The translations under genes and the position numbers were made by a program. A model generated the notes under the pieces. That model was given only the letters and a program-made list of their open reading frames with translations. It was not told the DNA's origin and did not search any database. From assembly GCF_009864005.1 (NCBI RefSeq), contig NZ_WEZQ01000005.1:408535-472534 (forward strand): a stretch of 64,000 nucleotides of DNA, read 5' to 3'. Position 1 is the stretch's first letter. Every line of letters starts with the position of its first letter. Positions 56,308 to 64,000 of the stretch are shown one piece after another. The stretch is from Furfurilactobacillus milii (GTDB taxonomy: Bacteria; Bacillota; Bacilli; Lactobacillales; Lactobacillaceae).

Positions 56308-57291
56308 CTATTTTTTCTTACTGCTACCACTGCTTGATTGACTTGAAGATGGCTGATTATTGTCAGGATTATTATAGTTGTTCTTCGATTTTTGATTAGT
56401 CGTTCCGTTATTCATGCGTGGCTGTCGTTCTTGGAATTGTAGCAGGTTTTGTGACATTAATGACACAATCTGCTTGTTTTGTGGCAAATCAGAATGTTCC
56501 GCGTCACTGCCCGTCACCGTGAGTTCTGTAAAATGTGCGACCTGATCTTGATAGACATATTTACCGGCGTACACACTATCAACGGGCACAATCCCGTCAT
56601 TTGTGTAGTTTTCCGTACCAGCAACCAAATACACATTTAATGAGGCCGGCAATTTATTACGGTTATCGACCATGTCATCTAGCATAGCGACTCGTTTGCT
56701 CTGATCTTTTTCTTCGAGATTAAACGGTGAGCCCAGCATCATCAATTCGTGCATTTTAAACTTAGACTGGTTGAAATAGTTTTCTAGAAACAATGTGTAT
56801 ATCAGCCCACCGTTAGAATGGCCAAACCCAGAAAAGTTGTTAAAATTATACGTTTTTGCTAAATAGTTAAAAGCGATATTAAACCATTTGGCCTGCTTTT
56901 TGATATTTTCATAGCCGTCATGGTTATTTTCAAACGCCACGACGAAGAACGGCGTGTTGTCACCGGCCCGAACTTGCCCCGTGACTTGGAGGGTATCATT
57001 TTCCTTAACCGTAATTTTAACAATGCTATGTTGAACTGGCGTTGACTTTTGACCACCCTGAACATTTTTGGCCACGCCCTGACCTGAATTAATCGTTTTA
57101 AATAAATCATCAAAGCGGTTTTGTCCAGCCGACGATCCAGGAATAAAAATAACTGGCGACATTTGGGATTGTCGAATGGTTCGCGGCTTAGTGACTGAGC
57201 TCTTGACCTACGGAATCGTGAAGCAAGTCACTACAATAACAAACACAAACAGACCGCCGACAAACAACCATCGTTTGATTTTATTGGTCAT
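56308..57291 (-). pseudogene. DUF915 alpha/beta hydrolase interrupted by an in-frame amber codon
   Basis: A cell-surface DUF915 hydrolase. The original frame starts at ATG 57291 with a signal-anchor (TNKIKRWLFVGGLFVFVIVV, about residues 2-21, then TCFTIP) and continues in frame through 56308. Codon 28 is TAG (57208-57210), right after the anchor. The remaining 284 residues, from ATG 57162, keep the oxyanion-like IPGSSAG, nucleophile GFGHSNGG and a His in GSDAEHSDLPQ, but ATG 57162 has no ribosome binding site. The gene overlaps the PTS IIC stop by 11 bp, so it was coupled to it. Full-length surface protein is not expected unless the stop is read through or is a sequencing error. Confidence 0.85.
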
Positions 57292-58633
57292 TTTGATCAC
57301 GTCCCGTCTCTGTCTTATGATTCCGCTCACGCGTTATTAATAATGCCTGCAGGCGATTTCCGTTTTTTACAAACGGTATAAAGAAAATAATGTCCAAGAA
57401 AAAGAGAATAATCGCCACAACTAATGTGGCAATATCACCACCCGTGCCTGCATATCCCTGAAGAATCCCTGGGGTCGTCCACGGAATTCGATAAACTGCT
57501 GGTGGAATAATGCGCGATTTGATCAACACCGCCCCAACCAACATATTGAATACAGGAACAATCAGCATTGGCAGTAAGTAAATTGAATTAAAAATCATTG
57601 GTAAGCCAACCAACCCTATCCCCGACATATTAGATAACGTTGGTAGGAGTCCACGATAAGCGACTCGCCGTTCACGATGAACGATCCCGACTAGTAAAAT
57701 CGCAATCATCAGCGCCAACATGCCACCCACGCCACTAATATTACCGAACACATCATACAGCGTATGTAAGGTAATCGGGTATGGTGCACCAAACGATGTA
57801 TGATGCGCTTGTGAAAATTGATAATTTGCACCGGAGTACGTCGTAAAACCAGTTAATCGCGGTTGCGCGATTGGACTAGCCAAGCCAAAAAACATTAACA
57901 GATTACTAATTACAGCGGATGCCAGAATAGCAAAAACATGCGTTGTCGCCTTGCCCAAAGTAAGGGTTGCAATCCCCTCATTGAGGATGCCAAGTGGCCC
58001 AGCCGCAGTAACCAAACTCAAACTAAAACCGATTCCCACAAACAAAATAATTACGATTGCCAACGGAAAAAACATGCGTTGAGAACGCGAAAAAAGTCGG
58101 TCATCCTCCGTTACAACTTGATGACTGGAGAAGTGATTGCTAAAAGGAATTCGGAATATTAGGCCGACAATGATACCAGTCACAAACGCCAAGAACAGAC
58201 CGCGCAAGCCAAAATTATCAAATAAGAATAAGTTATCTGGGCTTCGATAGTCATAATTTAAAATAATGTACGCTGCACCACTGGCGAGTCCAGTCGTCAT
58301 TTTGTCCTTGTGAAAAAACTCTGCGTAGTAATAACCCACAAGATAGGCCGCGCAAATACTGACAACCACATTTAGCATGATAACTAAATCGCTCAGCGAG
58401 TAACCGGCCTCAATTAATGCACTACCAGCACGTTTGAATTGAAAAATTTGATAGTAAAAACCATCTGGCCGCAACCACGCCTCATCAATCCAACTCAATA
58501 AGACGTCCATTAAGACAAACGGAAACAAAATTGTTAACGAGTGACGAATAACAGACGTCATTGGTCGGTCTCGCAAAAATAAAGCTACTTCTGCGTTACG
58601 TATGTGAAAATCTTTTCCAAGTTGTTTCATCAT
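57281..58633 (-). CDS. Orphan PTS system EIIC (Lac/Cel-like) family protein
   Basis: 450-residue membrane protein of the lactose/cellobiose EIIC family from ATG 58633 (AGGACG site); the upstream frame reads into the repeat element. About ten membrane segments; the C-terminus PWTTPGILQGYAGTGGD is typical. In Lac/Cel EIICs the conserved NxxEP motif provides a Glu; the equivalent segment here reads LSNMSGIGLVGLPMIFN with no Glu. No EIIA or EIIB is adjacent. It may be a non-transporting relative or use other subunits. Next gene is the broken DUF915 hydrolase. Confidence 0.82.
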   Translation of the reverse strand: MMKQLGKDFHIRNAEVALFLRDRPMTSVIRHSLTILFPFVLMDVLLSWIDEAWLRPDGFYYQIFQFKRAGSALIEAGYSLSDLVIMLNVVVSICAAYLVGYYYAEFFHKDKMTTGLASGAAYIILNYDYRSPDNLFLFDNFGLRGLFLAFVTGIIVGLIFRIPFSNHFSSHQVVTEDDRLFSRSQRMFFPLAIVIILFVGIGFSLSLVTAAGPLGILNEGIATLTLGKATTHVFAILASAVISNLLMFFGLASPIAQPRLTGFTTYSGANYQFSQAHHTSFGAPYPITLHTLYDVFGNISGVGGMLALMIAILLVGIVHRERRVAYRGLLPTLSNMSGIGLVGLPMIFNSIYLLPMLIVPVFNMLVGAVLIKSRIIPPAVYRIPWTTPGILQGYAGTGGDIATLVVAIILFFLDIIFFIPFVKNGNRLQALLITRERNHKTETGRDQNDQ

Positions 58634-58724
58634 TACAGTCACGTCCTCATAATATGTCACGTTCTTTATACCGCTTGCTCTGTCGACGTGCAAGCGGAAA
58701 CCGTTTTTCGTGATAATCAAAAAC

Positions 58725-58886
58725 GAGCTGTGGCATAAGTCTGATTTGAGAACAAGCATTAACGCAAAACTGACCCATTCCCGAACTTGGGAATGGGTCA
58801 GTTTTGGCTTAAGTGGAATCCTCAGGACTTTGGAGCGCGATACTGCTCACATTATTCGTCCCAAATAAACTTATGTCGCAACCTCT
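58725..58886. repeat. Intergenic inverted-repeat element, copy 2
   Basis: About 162 bp between the EIIC promoter region and trmB, inverted relative to copy 1. It begins GAGCTGTGGCATAAGT and ends with sequence reading outward as GAGGTTGCGACATAAGT. The centre is a terminator hairpin with 18-bp perfect arms CAAAACTGACCCATTCCC / GGGAATGGGTCAGTTTTG (58765-58806), which ends the trmB transcript. A segment GCGCTCCAAAGTCCTGAG is identical with copy 1. Confidence 0.82.
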
Positions 58887-58911
58887 TTTGATTTCTAATT
58901 CGACTAAATGG

Positions 58912-59577
58912 TTACTTAGCCTTGTCCGGCATTTCAACAACGAGTCGATAAATGGGTTGACCTTTTGCTGAAAATTTTTGTTCGTACTCTGTCTCAATGT
59001 TTTCCAGCTTACCATCACTAGCCGCAATGTCTGCATGTAGATCCAATGAAACTTCAGTTAGTCGCAACCCAAATGTCGTCATGCTCATGAGTGAATACTC
59101 AAATAGATGGCGATTGTCTGTTTTAAATTGAATCTTACCATTGTCACGCAGAACCGCCTGATAGCTGGCCAGAAAAGTCTTGTACGTCAAGCGCCGCTTT
59201 TCATGTCGAGTCTTCGGCCATGGATCAGAAAAGTTTAAGTAGAGTTGATCAACTTCACCTGGCTCAAAGAAAGTTTCAACACCGTCGCCGTCTGCCAAAA
59301 CCCACTGTAAATTATCTAACGCTTCTGGCAAAGACGTTTTTAAGGCTGCTGCCAAGACTGACTTTTGTAATTCAATACCGACAAAATTAATTTCCGGATG
59401 GGCTTTTGCCATACCAATCAGAAACTGACCCTTACCGGTGCCAATCTCTACTTGTAGCGGCTGTTGCTGTTTAAAACGATCTTGCCAATGACCTCGGTGA
59501 GCAGCAGGATCTAATACAATGGCTGCAGGGTTTTCAGCAATAAGATCGTCCGCCCATGGTTTGTTTCTTACTCGCAT
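58912..59577 (-). CDS. trmB: tRNA (guanine-N7-)-methyltransferase TrmB
   Basis: Forms m7G46 in the tRNA variable loop. 221 residues with SAM motif VEIGTGKGQFLIGMA, FVGIELQKSVL and the family signature NFSDPWPKTRHEKRRL. AAGGAG site. It follows ecsB by 145 bp. Confidence 0.97.
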   Translation of the reverse strand: MRVRNKPWADDLIAENPAAIVLDPAAHRGHWQDRFKQQQPLQVEIGTGKGQFLIGMAKAHPEINFVGIELQKSVLAAALKTSLPEALDNLQWVLADGDGVETFFEPGEVDQLYLNFSDPWPKTRHEKRRLTYKTFLASYQAVLRDNGKIQFKTDNRHLFEYSLMSMTTFGLRLTEVSLDLHADIAASDGKLENIETEYEQKFSAKGQPIYRLVVEMPDKAK

Positions 59578-59722
59578 ATAAAAGGTTCTCCTTGTACTGT
59601 TTTTAACAAGTTATGTGATTTTCAGATAATGAGTTGATTGTTGAGCATACCAAACTGTTCGGCATTTCGCATTGTGAATGGCGCTTTGAGTCCAGTTTTT
59701 ATACTTTATCAGTAGTTTAAGC

Positions 59723-60943
59723 CTAGCTTTTTCTCAACCGCCAACCGCTATACCAGCCAATAAAGATAATCAATTCAGCCGCCATCGCAACGACATCAAT
59801 CAGAAGCCGTAGCCATGACCAGTTGACCGCAACATCGACGATGACAAACAAAACGGCGCAAATTGTCAAAACGTCAGTTAAAACTGTTTTGAAAGCCGAC
59901 AACTGTTGTCCCTTAGTAACTGGAAACAGATGAGTAAATACCTTTCCCTCATACTCGCGATAGAAAGGTAACAATTGAAAACCAATCAAATAGATTGCTA
60001 GCAGCATCACAACAAGGCTGGCCCATTGATTAGTCAAAAAGATTAAGATGATCATTCCCATAACTGTCAATCGTGTGATGAGTCCAAACGTATCGCTATC
60101 ACGGCCAAGCCCTCGCGTAAATAGGAACAAATACGGATTGGTCGAATGACCGATAACGAGCTTCCACAATGGGTCTAAATAACGTCGTCTTCTAACCGTT
60201 GCTTTAACCTGTGGAACATCTGTAAATAGGTTAAAGAAACGATACAAAACCATCATGCGTCCATTTTCATTTGTAATTAGCGACTGCCAAGCCAACTGAC
60301 CATTGTGCCAACGCTTTCCAAGACCAGCAATTGAGGCACTCAAAGCTAGTAAAGCTGCGATCAAACCAACCCAGACAGACACAAACAAACTGAGGCCGAA
60401 AATAACAATTGCGCCCAACCAGTTCACCAATCGAACTTGGCCAATCGAATGCTTTACCTGTTGAACGCCTTGCTGTAGCTGCCAATTCATCCATGCTGCC
60501 TTAGTAATTAACTGAGTCATAATAAGGATAGCCGCTTCAAGCAACGTCATCTGGTCGCCACGAGCTAAAAATGGTAATAAAACCACGCCAACCGCAATTT
60601 GAATGAAACTTGCCATTAACAAACTATAATTGCGGGCATGCTTTAAATACTGATGAAGAGTTGTTTCTGCGGGCAGCAAAAAGACAGCGTCAGCAGGTTC
60701 CAACAAGGTTGCTAATCTTCCCATTTGTAGTGTAATAACTAAGATCAGCATCGTTAACCATGGTCCCCACCAGACACCTAATGTTAACCTTTTTAATTCA
60801 TTCTGGTAGGCAAATCCCAACGCGCCAAAGAAGAAAAATAACGCAATAACAAAGTGATCGGTAAAGACAAGCCGTAAATATTTCAATAACTGGCCGGCAT
60901 GGCGTGATAAACGTTGGGAAAACAGTTTCTGCAAATCAGTCAT
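59723..60943 (-). CDS. ecsB: ABC transporter permease EcsB
   Basis: 405-residue membrane component of the EcsAB transporter. ATG 60943 overlaps the ecsA stop by 8 bp; the longer frame lies inside ecsA. At least eight hydrophobic segments. EcsB is linked to secretion, competence and intramembrane proteolysis in Gram-positives; the substrate is not settled (peptide fragments have been proposed). Works with EcsA. Confidence 0.93.
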   Translation of the reverse strand: MTDLQKLFSQRLSRHAGQLLKYLRLVFTDHFVIALFFFFGALGFAYQNELKRLTLGVWWGPWLTMLILVITLQMGRLATLLEPADAVFLLPAETTLHQYLKHARNYSLLMASFIQIAVGVVLLPFLARGDQMTLLEAAILIMTQLITKAAWMNWQLQQGVQQVKHSIGQVRLVNWLGAIVIFGLSLFVSVWVGLIAALLALSASIAGLGKRWHNGQLAWQSLITNENGRMMVLYRFFNLFTDVPQVKATVRRRRYLDPLWKLVIGHSTNPYLFLFTRGLGRDSDTFGLITRLTVMGMIILIFLTNQWASLVVMLLAIYLIGFQLLPFYREYEGKVFTHLFPVTKGQQLSAFKTVLTDVLTICAVLFVIVDVAVNWSWLRLLIDVVAMAAELIIFIGWYSGWRLRKS

Positions 60944-61673
60944 TACGTTCACCATTTGCAAGTGCCAAATAAATATCATCCAGAGAACCACCTACGTCTG
61001 GGAAAGCGGCCCTTAACTGATCTAACGTCCCAGAAACCTTCACTTCGCCCTGGTTTAGCAAGATGAATCGGTCACAATATTTTTCAGCGTTTGCAAGCAC
61101 ATGTGTCGACATGAGAACGGCTGCCCCACGGCCACGTGCTTCCTCAATCAATTGAAGCAAGTCATGCACAGCAACCGGATCTAAGCCTAAAAACGGTTCG
61201 TCAATAATAAAAACTTTCGCATTGGTCATAAATGCATTCACAATCATAACCTTTTGTCTCATTCCCTTAGAAAAATTGGCAGGAAACCAGTTCAACTTGT
61301 TATCTAAACGGAATGTCTTTAATAATTCATGTGCCCGAATCCACGTTTTCTCGACATCTAAACCATAAGCCATCATGGTTAACGTGAGTGTTTCTTGAAG
61401 GGTTAGCTCATCGTATAACACTGGTAATTCTGGAATATACGCAATTTGCTGTTTGTACGCGGACGGATCCGTTTTGAGGTCCACCCCGCCTAATTGGATA
61501 TGTCCTCGAATTGGTGTTAACAAACCAATAATATGATTAATCGTCGTCGACTTGCCGGCCCCGTTTAAACCAATGAGGCCGACCACTTCGCCGTCTGCAA
61601 CGGAAAAACTGACATCTTTTAGTACTGGAACCTGCGAATAACCGCCCACTAAATGTTCAACTTCAATTCCCAT
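60936..61673 (-). CDS. ecsA: ABC transporter ATP-binding protein EcsA
   Basis: 245-residue ATPase with Walker A GLNGAGKSTTINHII, signature NFSKGMRQKVMIV (SxGxxQ type), Walker B VFIIDEPFLGLDP and switch His in STHVLA. AAGGATA site. An extended -10 (TGCTATAAT, 61836-61844) lies upstream. Divergent from hit, the conserved Firmicute ecs/hit/prsA arrangement. Confidence 0.96.
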   Translation of the reverse strand: MGIEVEHLVGGYSQVPVLKDVSFSVADGEVVGLIGLNGAGKSTTINHIIGLLTPIRGHIQLGGVDLKTDPSAYKQQIAYIPELPVLYDELTLQETLTLTMMAYGLDVEKTWIRAHELLKTFRLDNKLNWFPANFSKGMRQKVMIVNAFMTNAKVFIIDEPFLGLDPVAVHDLLQLIEEARGRGAAVLMSTHVLANAEKYCDRFILLNQGEVKVSGTLDQLRAAFPDVGGSLDDIYLALANGERND

Positions 61674-61930
61674 AGTTATATCCTTTCAATTATTTTATCT
61701 ACATTCATATTATTTTGTTATTCTGTTCCGATCATCGTGCCATATTTAGACTAGGTCTCGGCGCGAATAAACGTTAAACTGTTACAACACTATTTTCATT
61801 AGTATTGGTGCTTACATTTAAAAATGCTGTCCCTGATTATAGCATATATCCTCCTCAAAAACGGATTGCGTGGTGCAAGTGATTAACACACTTACGTCTC
61901 ACAATCCTTTCCGCAGTCAAGACAGATGTG
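61674..61930. other. ecsA / hit divergent intergenic region
   Basis: Holds the ecsA promoter (extended -10 at 61836-61844, minus) and a hairpin-forming stretch at about 61864-61907 (GGATTG / CAATCC outer and AAGTG / CACTT inner arms) with TTTTT on the minus strand. That hairpin lies upstream of the ecsA -10 and might terminate antisense or leftward transcripts. No gene is visible. Confidence 0.5.
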
Positions 61931-62016
61931 TATAATCAAGATAAGTGAAAAGATGTATAGGTGCATATGGGTTAAATCACGAATCGTTAAATCAAGCGAA
62001 ACGTGTGCACCTATAC
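61931..62016 (+). promoter_or_regulatory. hit promoter and structured 5' leader
   Basis: TATAAT (61931-61936) is followed by a large stem-loop: GTATAGGTGCA (61955-61965) pairs perfectly with TGCACCTATAC (62006-62016). The 40-base loop holds two GTTAAATCA direct repeats. The ribosome binding site (GAGGAGG) and ATG of hit follow directly. Confidence 0.6.
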
Positions 62017-62036
62017 GTAAATGAGGAGGAACTGTA

Positions 62037-62471
62037 ATGCTAGACGATAACTGCATTTTTTGTAAGATTATTAAAGGCGAAATTCCAAGCTACACGGTAT
62101 ATGAAGATGACGAAGTTAAAGCGTTTTTAGATATCTCACAAGGCACGCCAGGCCACACTTTGGTCATTCCTAAGACACACGTACCAGATATCTTTGCTTA
62201 TGACGAAGATTTGGCACAACGTGTGTTTGCCAGGATTCCTAAAATCGCCCGTGCTGTCCGTGCATCAAACCCTAATATTGTTGCCATGAACATTGTCAAC
62301 AACAACGGCAAGGTCGCTTATCAGTCTGTGTTCCACTCACACTTTCACATTGTTCCTCGCTATAGCGATGACGATGATTTCAAAATGATTTTTAAAGATA
62401 ACAGTGATAACTATGATGATGCGGCCTACCGCAAAATTCAGCAAGACATCATGGCACATATGGGGGCGTAA
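62037..62471 (+). CDS. hit: HIT-family nucleotide hydrolase
   Basis: 144-residue HIT/HINT protein hydrolysing nucleoside phosphoramidates or dinucleotides. The histidine triad is SVFHSHFHIVPRY and a zinc-like CIFCKIIKGEIP begins the protein. GAGGAGG site. First gene of a small plus-strand unit, divergent from ecsAB. Confidence 0.97.
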   Translation: MLDDNCIFCKIIKGEIPSYTVYEDDEVKAFLDISQGTPGHTLVIPKTHVPDIFAYDEDLAQRVFARIPKIARAVRASNPNIVAMNIVNNNGKVAYQSVFHSHFHIVPRYSDDDDFKMIFKDNSDNYDDAAYRKIQQDIMAHMGA

Positions 62472-62474
62472 TCC

Positions 62475-62735
62475 ATGTTTGCTAAACTAACTGCGCCCAT
62501 TCGAGAACTCGTTGCTTCAGTTCAAGGCTTCACCACCGCACTACATCGCTTGCAAAATAGTGTTTCGCAATTGTCTGAAACAGCAGCTAAAGCACAAGAA
62601 ACGGTTAATGATATTCAGAAATCCGTTGAACAATTTCAGTTTAAAACAGCAGCTCATGAAAAAGTCATTCAAGAAAACTTGGACAAGTTGAATGATGACT
62701 TAGCTGCCATTAATCGTCACAAGGATAAAAAATAA
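62475..62735 (+). CDS. Small coiled-coil protein (YtxH-like position)
   Basis: 86-residue hydrophilic, almost fully helical protein with heptad-like spacing (VQGFTTALHRLQNSVSQLSE, ETVNDIQKSVEQFQ), predicted coiled coil. It starts 3 bp after the hit stop, with GGGGGCG upstream, so it is translated with hit. Similar small helical proteins sit at this place between hit and prsA in lactobacilli. Function unknown. Confidence 0.75.
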   Translation: MFAKLTAPIRELVASVQGFTTALHRLQNSVSQLSETAAKAQETVNDIQKSVEQFQFKTAAHEKVIQENLDKLNDDLAAINRHKDKK

Positions 62736-62745
62736 TGTTGTTTAC

Positions 62746-62786
62746 ATGCACTGATGCCTGCTATCTAGGCCTTAGTGCATTTTTTA
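62746..62786 (+). terminator. Terminator after hit and the coiled-coil gene
   Basis: Arms ATGCACT / AGTGCAT followed by TTTTTTA on the plus strand. Confidence 0.75.
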
Positions 62787-62846
62787 TTCAGTAGCTTAAC
62801 GGTACCTTAACGCAAGTAAAAGTTTCCGTTAAGGCGGCAGCTTGTT

Positions 62847-62875
62847 TCTACATCGGCATTAATCTATGTTAATAT
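62847..62875 (+). promoter_or_regulatory. Promoter of prsA
   Basis: TCTACA (62847-62852), 17 bp, then TAATAT (62870-62875) with TGT just before. A small hairpin GCCATG / CATGGC (near 62891-62906) lies in the leader, and an 8-bp inverted repeat CTTAACGG / CCGTTAAG (62795-62802, 62826-62833) lies upstream. Confidence 0.55.
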
Positions 62876-62940
62876 AGCTTTTGTACGTTTCGCCATGTTG
62901 ACATGGCAAACAAAAATCGAAATGGATGTGAATATTTTTT

Positions 62941-63852
62941 ATGAAAAAATGGCTTCTTGTTCCAGCCGGTTTAGTGATGGCCTTTTCACTTGCTGCGTGT
63001 GGAAACAAAACTGTGGCAACGACCAATGGTGGTAAAATCACCCAGGACCAATACTACTCAAGTATGAAGACCACTAGTCAGGGTAAGCAAGTCCTGCAAC
63101 AAATGATCATCAAAAAAGTGCTTGAAAAGAATTACGGTAGCAAGGTTTCAAGCAGTAAAGTCAACAAGCAATATGACACGGTTAAGAAACAGTACGGTTC
63201 TAGCTTCAACAGCATGTTGACCCAACAAGGGATGACAGCTTCCAGCTTGAAAGACACCCTTCGCATGAACCTGTTACTAAAAGAGGCCGTGAAAAACGAC
63301 GTCAAGATTACTAACTCTGACTTGAAGAAACAGTTCAAGAGTTGGGAACCTAAAGTTTCAACGGCCGTTATCGTAACTAGCAAGAAAGCCACTGCCACCA
63401 AAGCCATTGATGAATTAAACTCTGGTACTTCATTTGCTAAAGTCGCTAAGAAATATTCAGACGACACGATTACCAAAAATAAAGGTGGAAAAGTGCCAAC
63501 GTTTGATAATGCCTCCACTTCAGTTGATGACAGTATTAAAACAGCTGCCTTCAAATTGAACAATGGTGAATATACGAAGACCCCTGTGACAGACACTAAC
63601 TCACAAACTGGAACAAAGAGTTACTACGTTATTAAGATGTTGAACAAGCCTTCTAAGGGTACTTGGACACAACACAAACAAGATCTTAAGGAACAAATTT
63701 GGAACCAAGATATGGACACCAGCAACGGTGGTACTGTCCTTCAATCCGTTATTGCTAAGGAATTGAAGAAAGGTAACGTTAACATTAAGGACAATGACTT
63801 GAAGGATGTGCTTTCACAGTACACTTCAACCTCATCATCTTCTGCAAACTAA
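62941..63852 (+). CDS. prsA: Foldase lipoprotein PrsA
   Basis: 303-residue extracytoplasmic chaperone that helps secreted proteins fold after Sec export. The lipoprotein signal ends with lipobox LAAC (Cys20). N- and C-terminal SurA-like helical regions surround a parvulin-like segment (about 138-235). That segment keeps AKKYSDDTITKNKGGKVPTF but its first strand reads STAVIVTS, lacking the His of active parvulins (HILV type). So it is probably a chaperone without isomerase activity, as in other lactobacilli. Confidence 0.95.
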   Translation: MKKWLLVPAGLVMAFSLAACGNKTVATTNGGKITQDQYYSSMKTTSQGKQVLQQMIIKKVLEKNYGSKVSSSKVNKQYDTVKKQYGSSFNSMLTQQGMTASSLKDTLRMNLLLKEAVKNDVKITNSDLKKQFKSWEPKVSTAVIVTSKKATATKAIDELNSGTSFAKVAKKYSDDTITKNKGGKVPTFDNASTSVDDSIKTAAFKLNNGEYTKTPVTDTNSQTGTKSYYVIKMLNKPSKGTWTQHKQDLKEQIWNQDMDTSNGGTVLQSVIAKELKKGNVNIKDNDLKDVLSQYTSTSSSSAN

Positions 63853-63908
63853 GCAATTAGGTCATTGAATTAGTTTATGCACGATAAAAGGCAACCTCAT
63901 TTTGCGAT

Positions 63909-63971
63909 AATCCCTCTGTGGTTGTCAGATGAAATAATATAATTCATCTGACAGTTACGGAGGGATTTTTT
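63909..63971 (+). terminator. Large hairpin after prsA
   Basis: Outer arms AATCCCTC / GAGGGATT (63909-63916, 63960-63967) and inner arms TGTCAGATGAA / TTCATCTGACA (63923-63933, 63943-63953), with a T-run. It ends the prsA transcript, and may also be the left end of a mobile element because GGAGGG in the right arm is the ribosome binding site of the next frame. Confidence 0.7.
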
Positions 63972-63973
63972 GT

Positions 63974-64000
63974 ATGCCCAGAACTAAATATACAGCTCCA
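63974..64000 (+). CDS. Start of a gene cut by the window edge, possibly an IS3-type transposase
   Basis: Only nine codons are visible (MPRTKYTAP) after ATG 63974, which has GGAGGG about ten bases upstream. The N-terminus resembles IS3-family OrfA proteins that start MPxTKY. The identity needs the sequence to the right, and the hairpin in front would be the element's left end. Confidence 0.35.

Noticed and set aside
58634..58759. N-terminal extension of the PTS IIC frame
   Set aside because: The extra 42 codons read through promoter DNA and the end of the repeat element; a ribosome binding site supports 58633.
63132..63596. 154-codon open frame antisense to prsA
   Set aside because: Hydrophobic-looking only because it is the complement of a Lys/Thr-rich gene; no start signal.

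Overview
The window is a stretch of Lactobacillaceae (Firmicutes) chromosome. The evidence is conserved low-GC Gram-positive gene order: the yqeG-yqeH-yhbY-nadD-yqeK-rsfS-yqeM block, ylbN-rpmF, polA-mutM-coaE-nrdR-dnaB-dnaI, infC-rpmI-rplT, sftA next to murC, and ecsAB / hit / prsA. Strong AGGAGG ribosome binding sites, T-box leaders on aminoacyl-tRNA synthetase genes and an IMP dehydrogenase without CBS domains also fit. I cannot fix the genus from sequence alone. No rRNA, complete tRNA or CRISPR array is present. Most genes lie on the minus strand.

Layout. 1-4.9 kb: partial mltG, then pheST behind a Phe T-box. 4.9-8.2 kb: HxlR regulator, HD protein, a TrmH-type methylase divergent from acyP and yidC. 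8.2-11.6 kb: ArlRS-like two-component system and a TSUP permease. 11.8-18.3 kb: ribosome biogenesis, NAD and tRNA-modification genes packed with short overlaps. 18.3-21 kb: pseudouridine synthase, hpt, a small orphan and an OsmC/Ohr protein. 21.4-25 kb: plus-strand glycosyltransferase plus a giant YfhO membrane protein. 25-29 kb: accessory small genes, a DUF1275 permease, a nucleoside deoxyribosyltransferase and a TetR/esterase pair with a clear operator. 29.3-32.1 kb: guaA and guaB. 32.3-35.2 kb: the infC operon behind an L20-type leader, and a uracil permease behind a PyrR attenuator. 35.2-41 kb: ABC exporter, thrS behind a Thr T-box, and a purine permease with a PurBox. 41.3-48.4 kb: DNA replication and repair operon. 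48.6-56.2 kb: BI-1 protein, MFS exporter, murC, sftA, ytpR and a small membrane protein. 56.3-58.6 kb: a broken DUF915 hydrolase coupled to an orphan PTS IIC. 58.9-64 kb: trmB, ecsAB, hit, prsA and what looks like the left end of an insertion sequence.

The window is mostly housekeeping, and I found no complete novel multi-gene system. The more unusual signals are: an approximately 160-bp inverted-repeat-ended intergenic element present twice (41.1 and 58.7 kb), each copy carrying a terminator; an in-frame amber codon separating the signal anchor from the catalytic part of the DUF915 hydrolase; strong Shine-Dalgarno sites that point to non-ATG starts (ATA for infC, possibly ATT for the YfhO gene); a MutM whose zinc finger lacks its fourth cysteine; a PTS IIC without the usual conserved glutamate; a tRNA 3'-end-like fragment upstream of guaB; and a structured leader ahead of hit.

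Start codons were revised from longest-ORF positions wherever a ribosome binding site or family N-terminus supported a different one. Promoter, operator and terminator calls are by eye.
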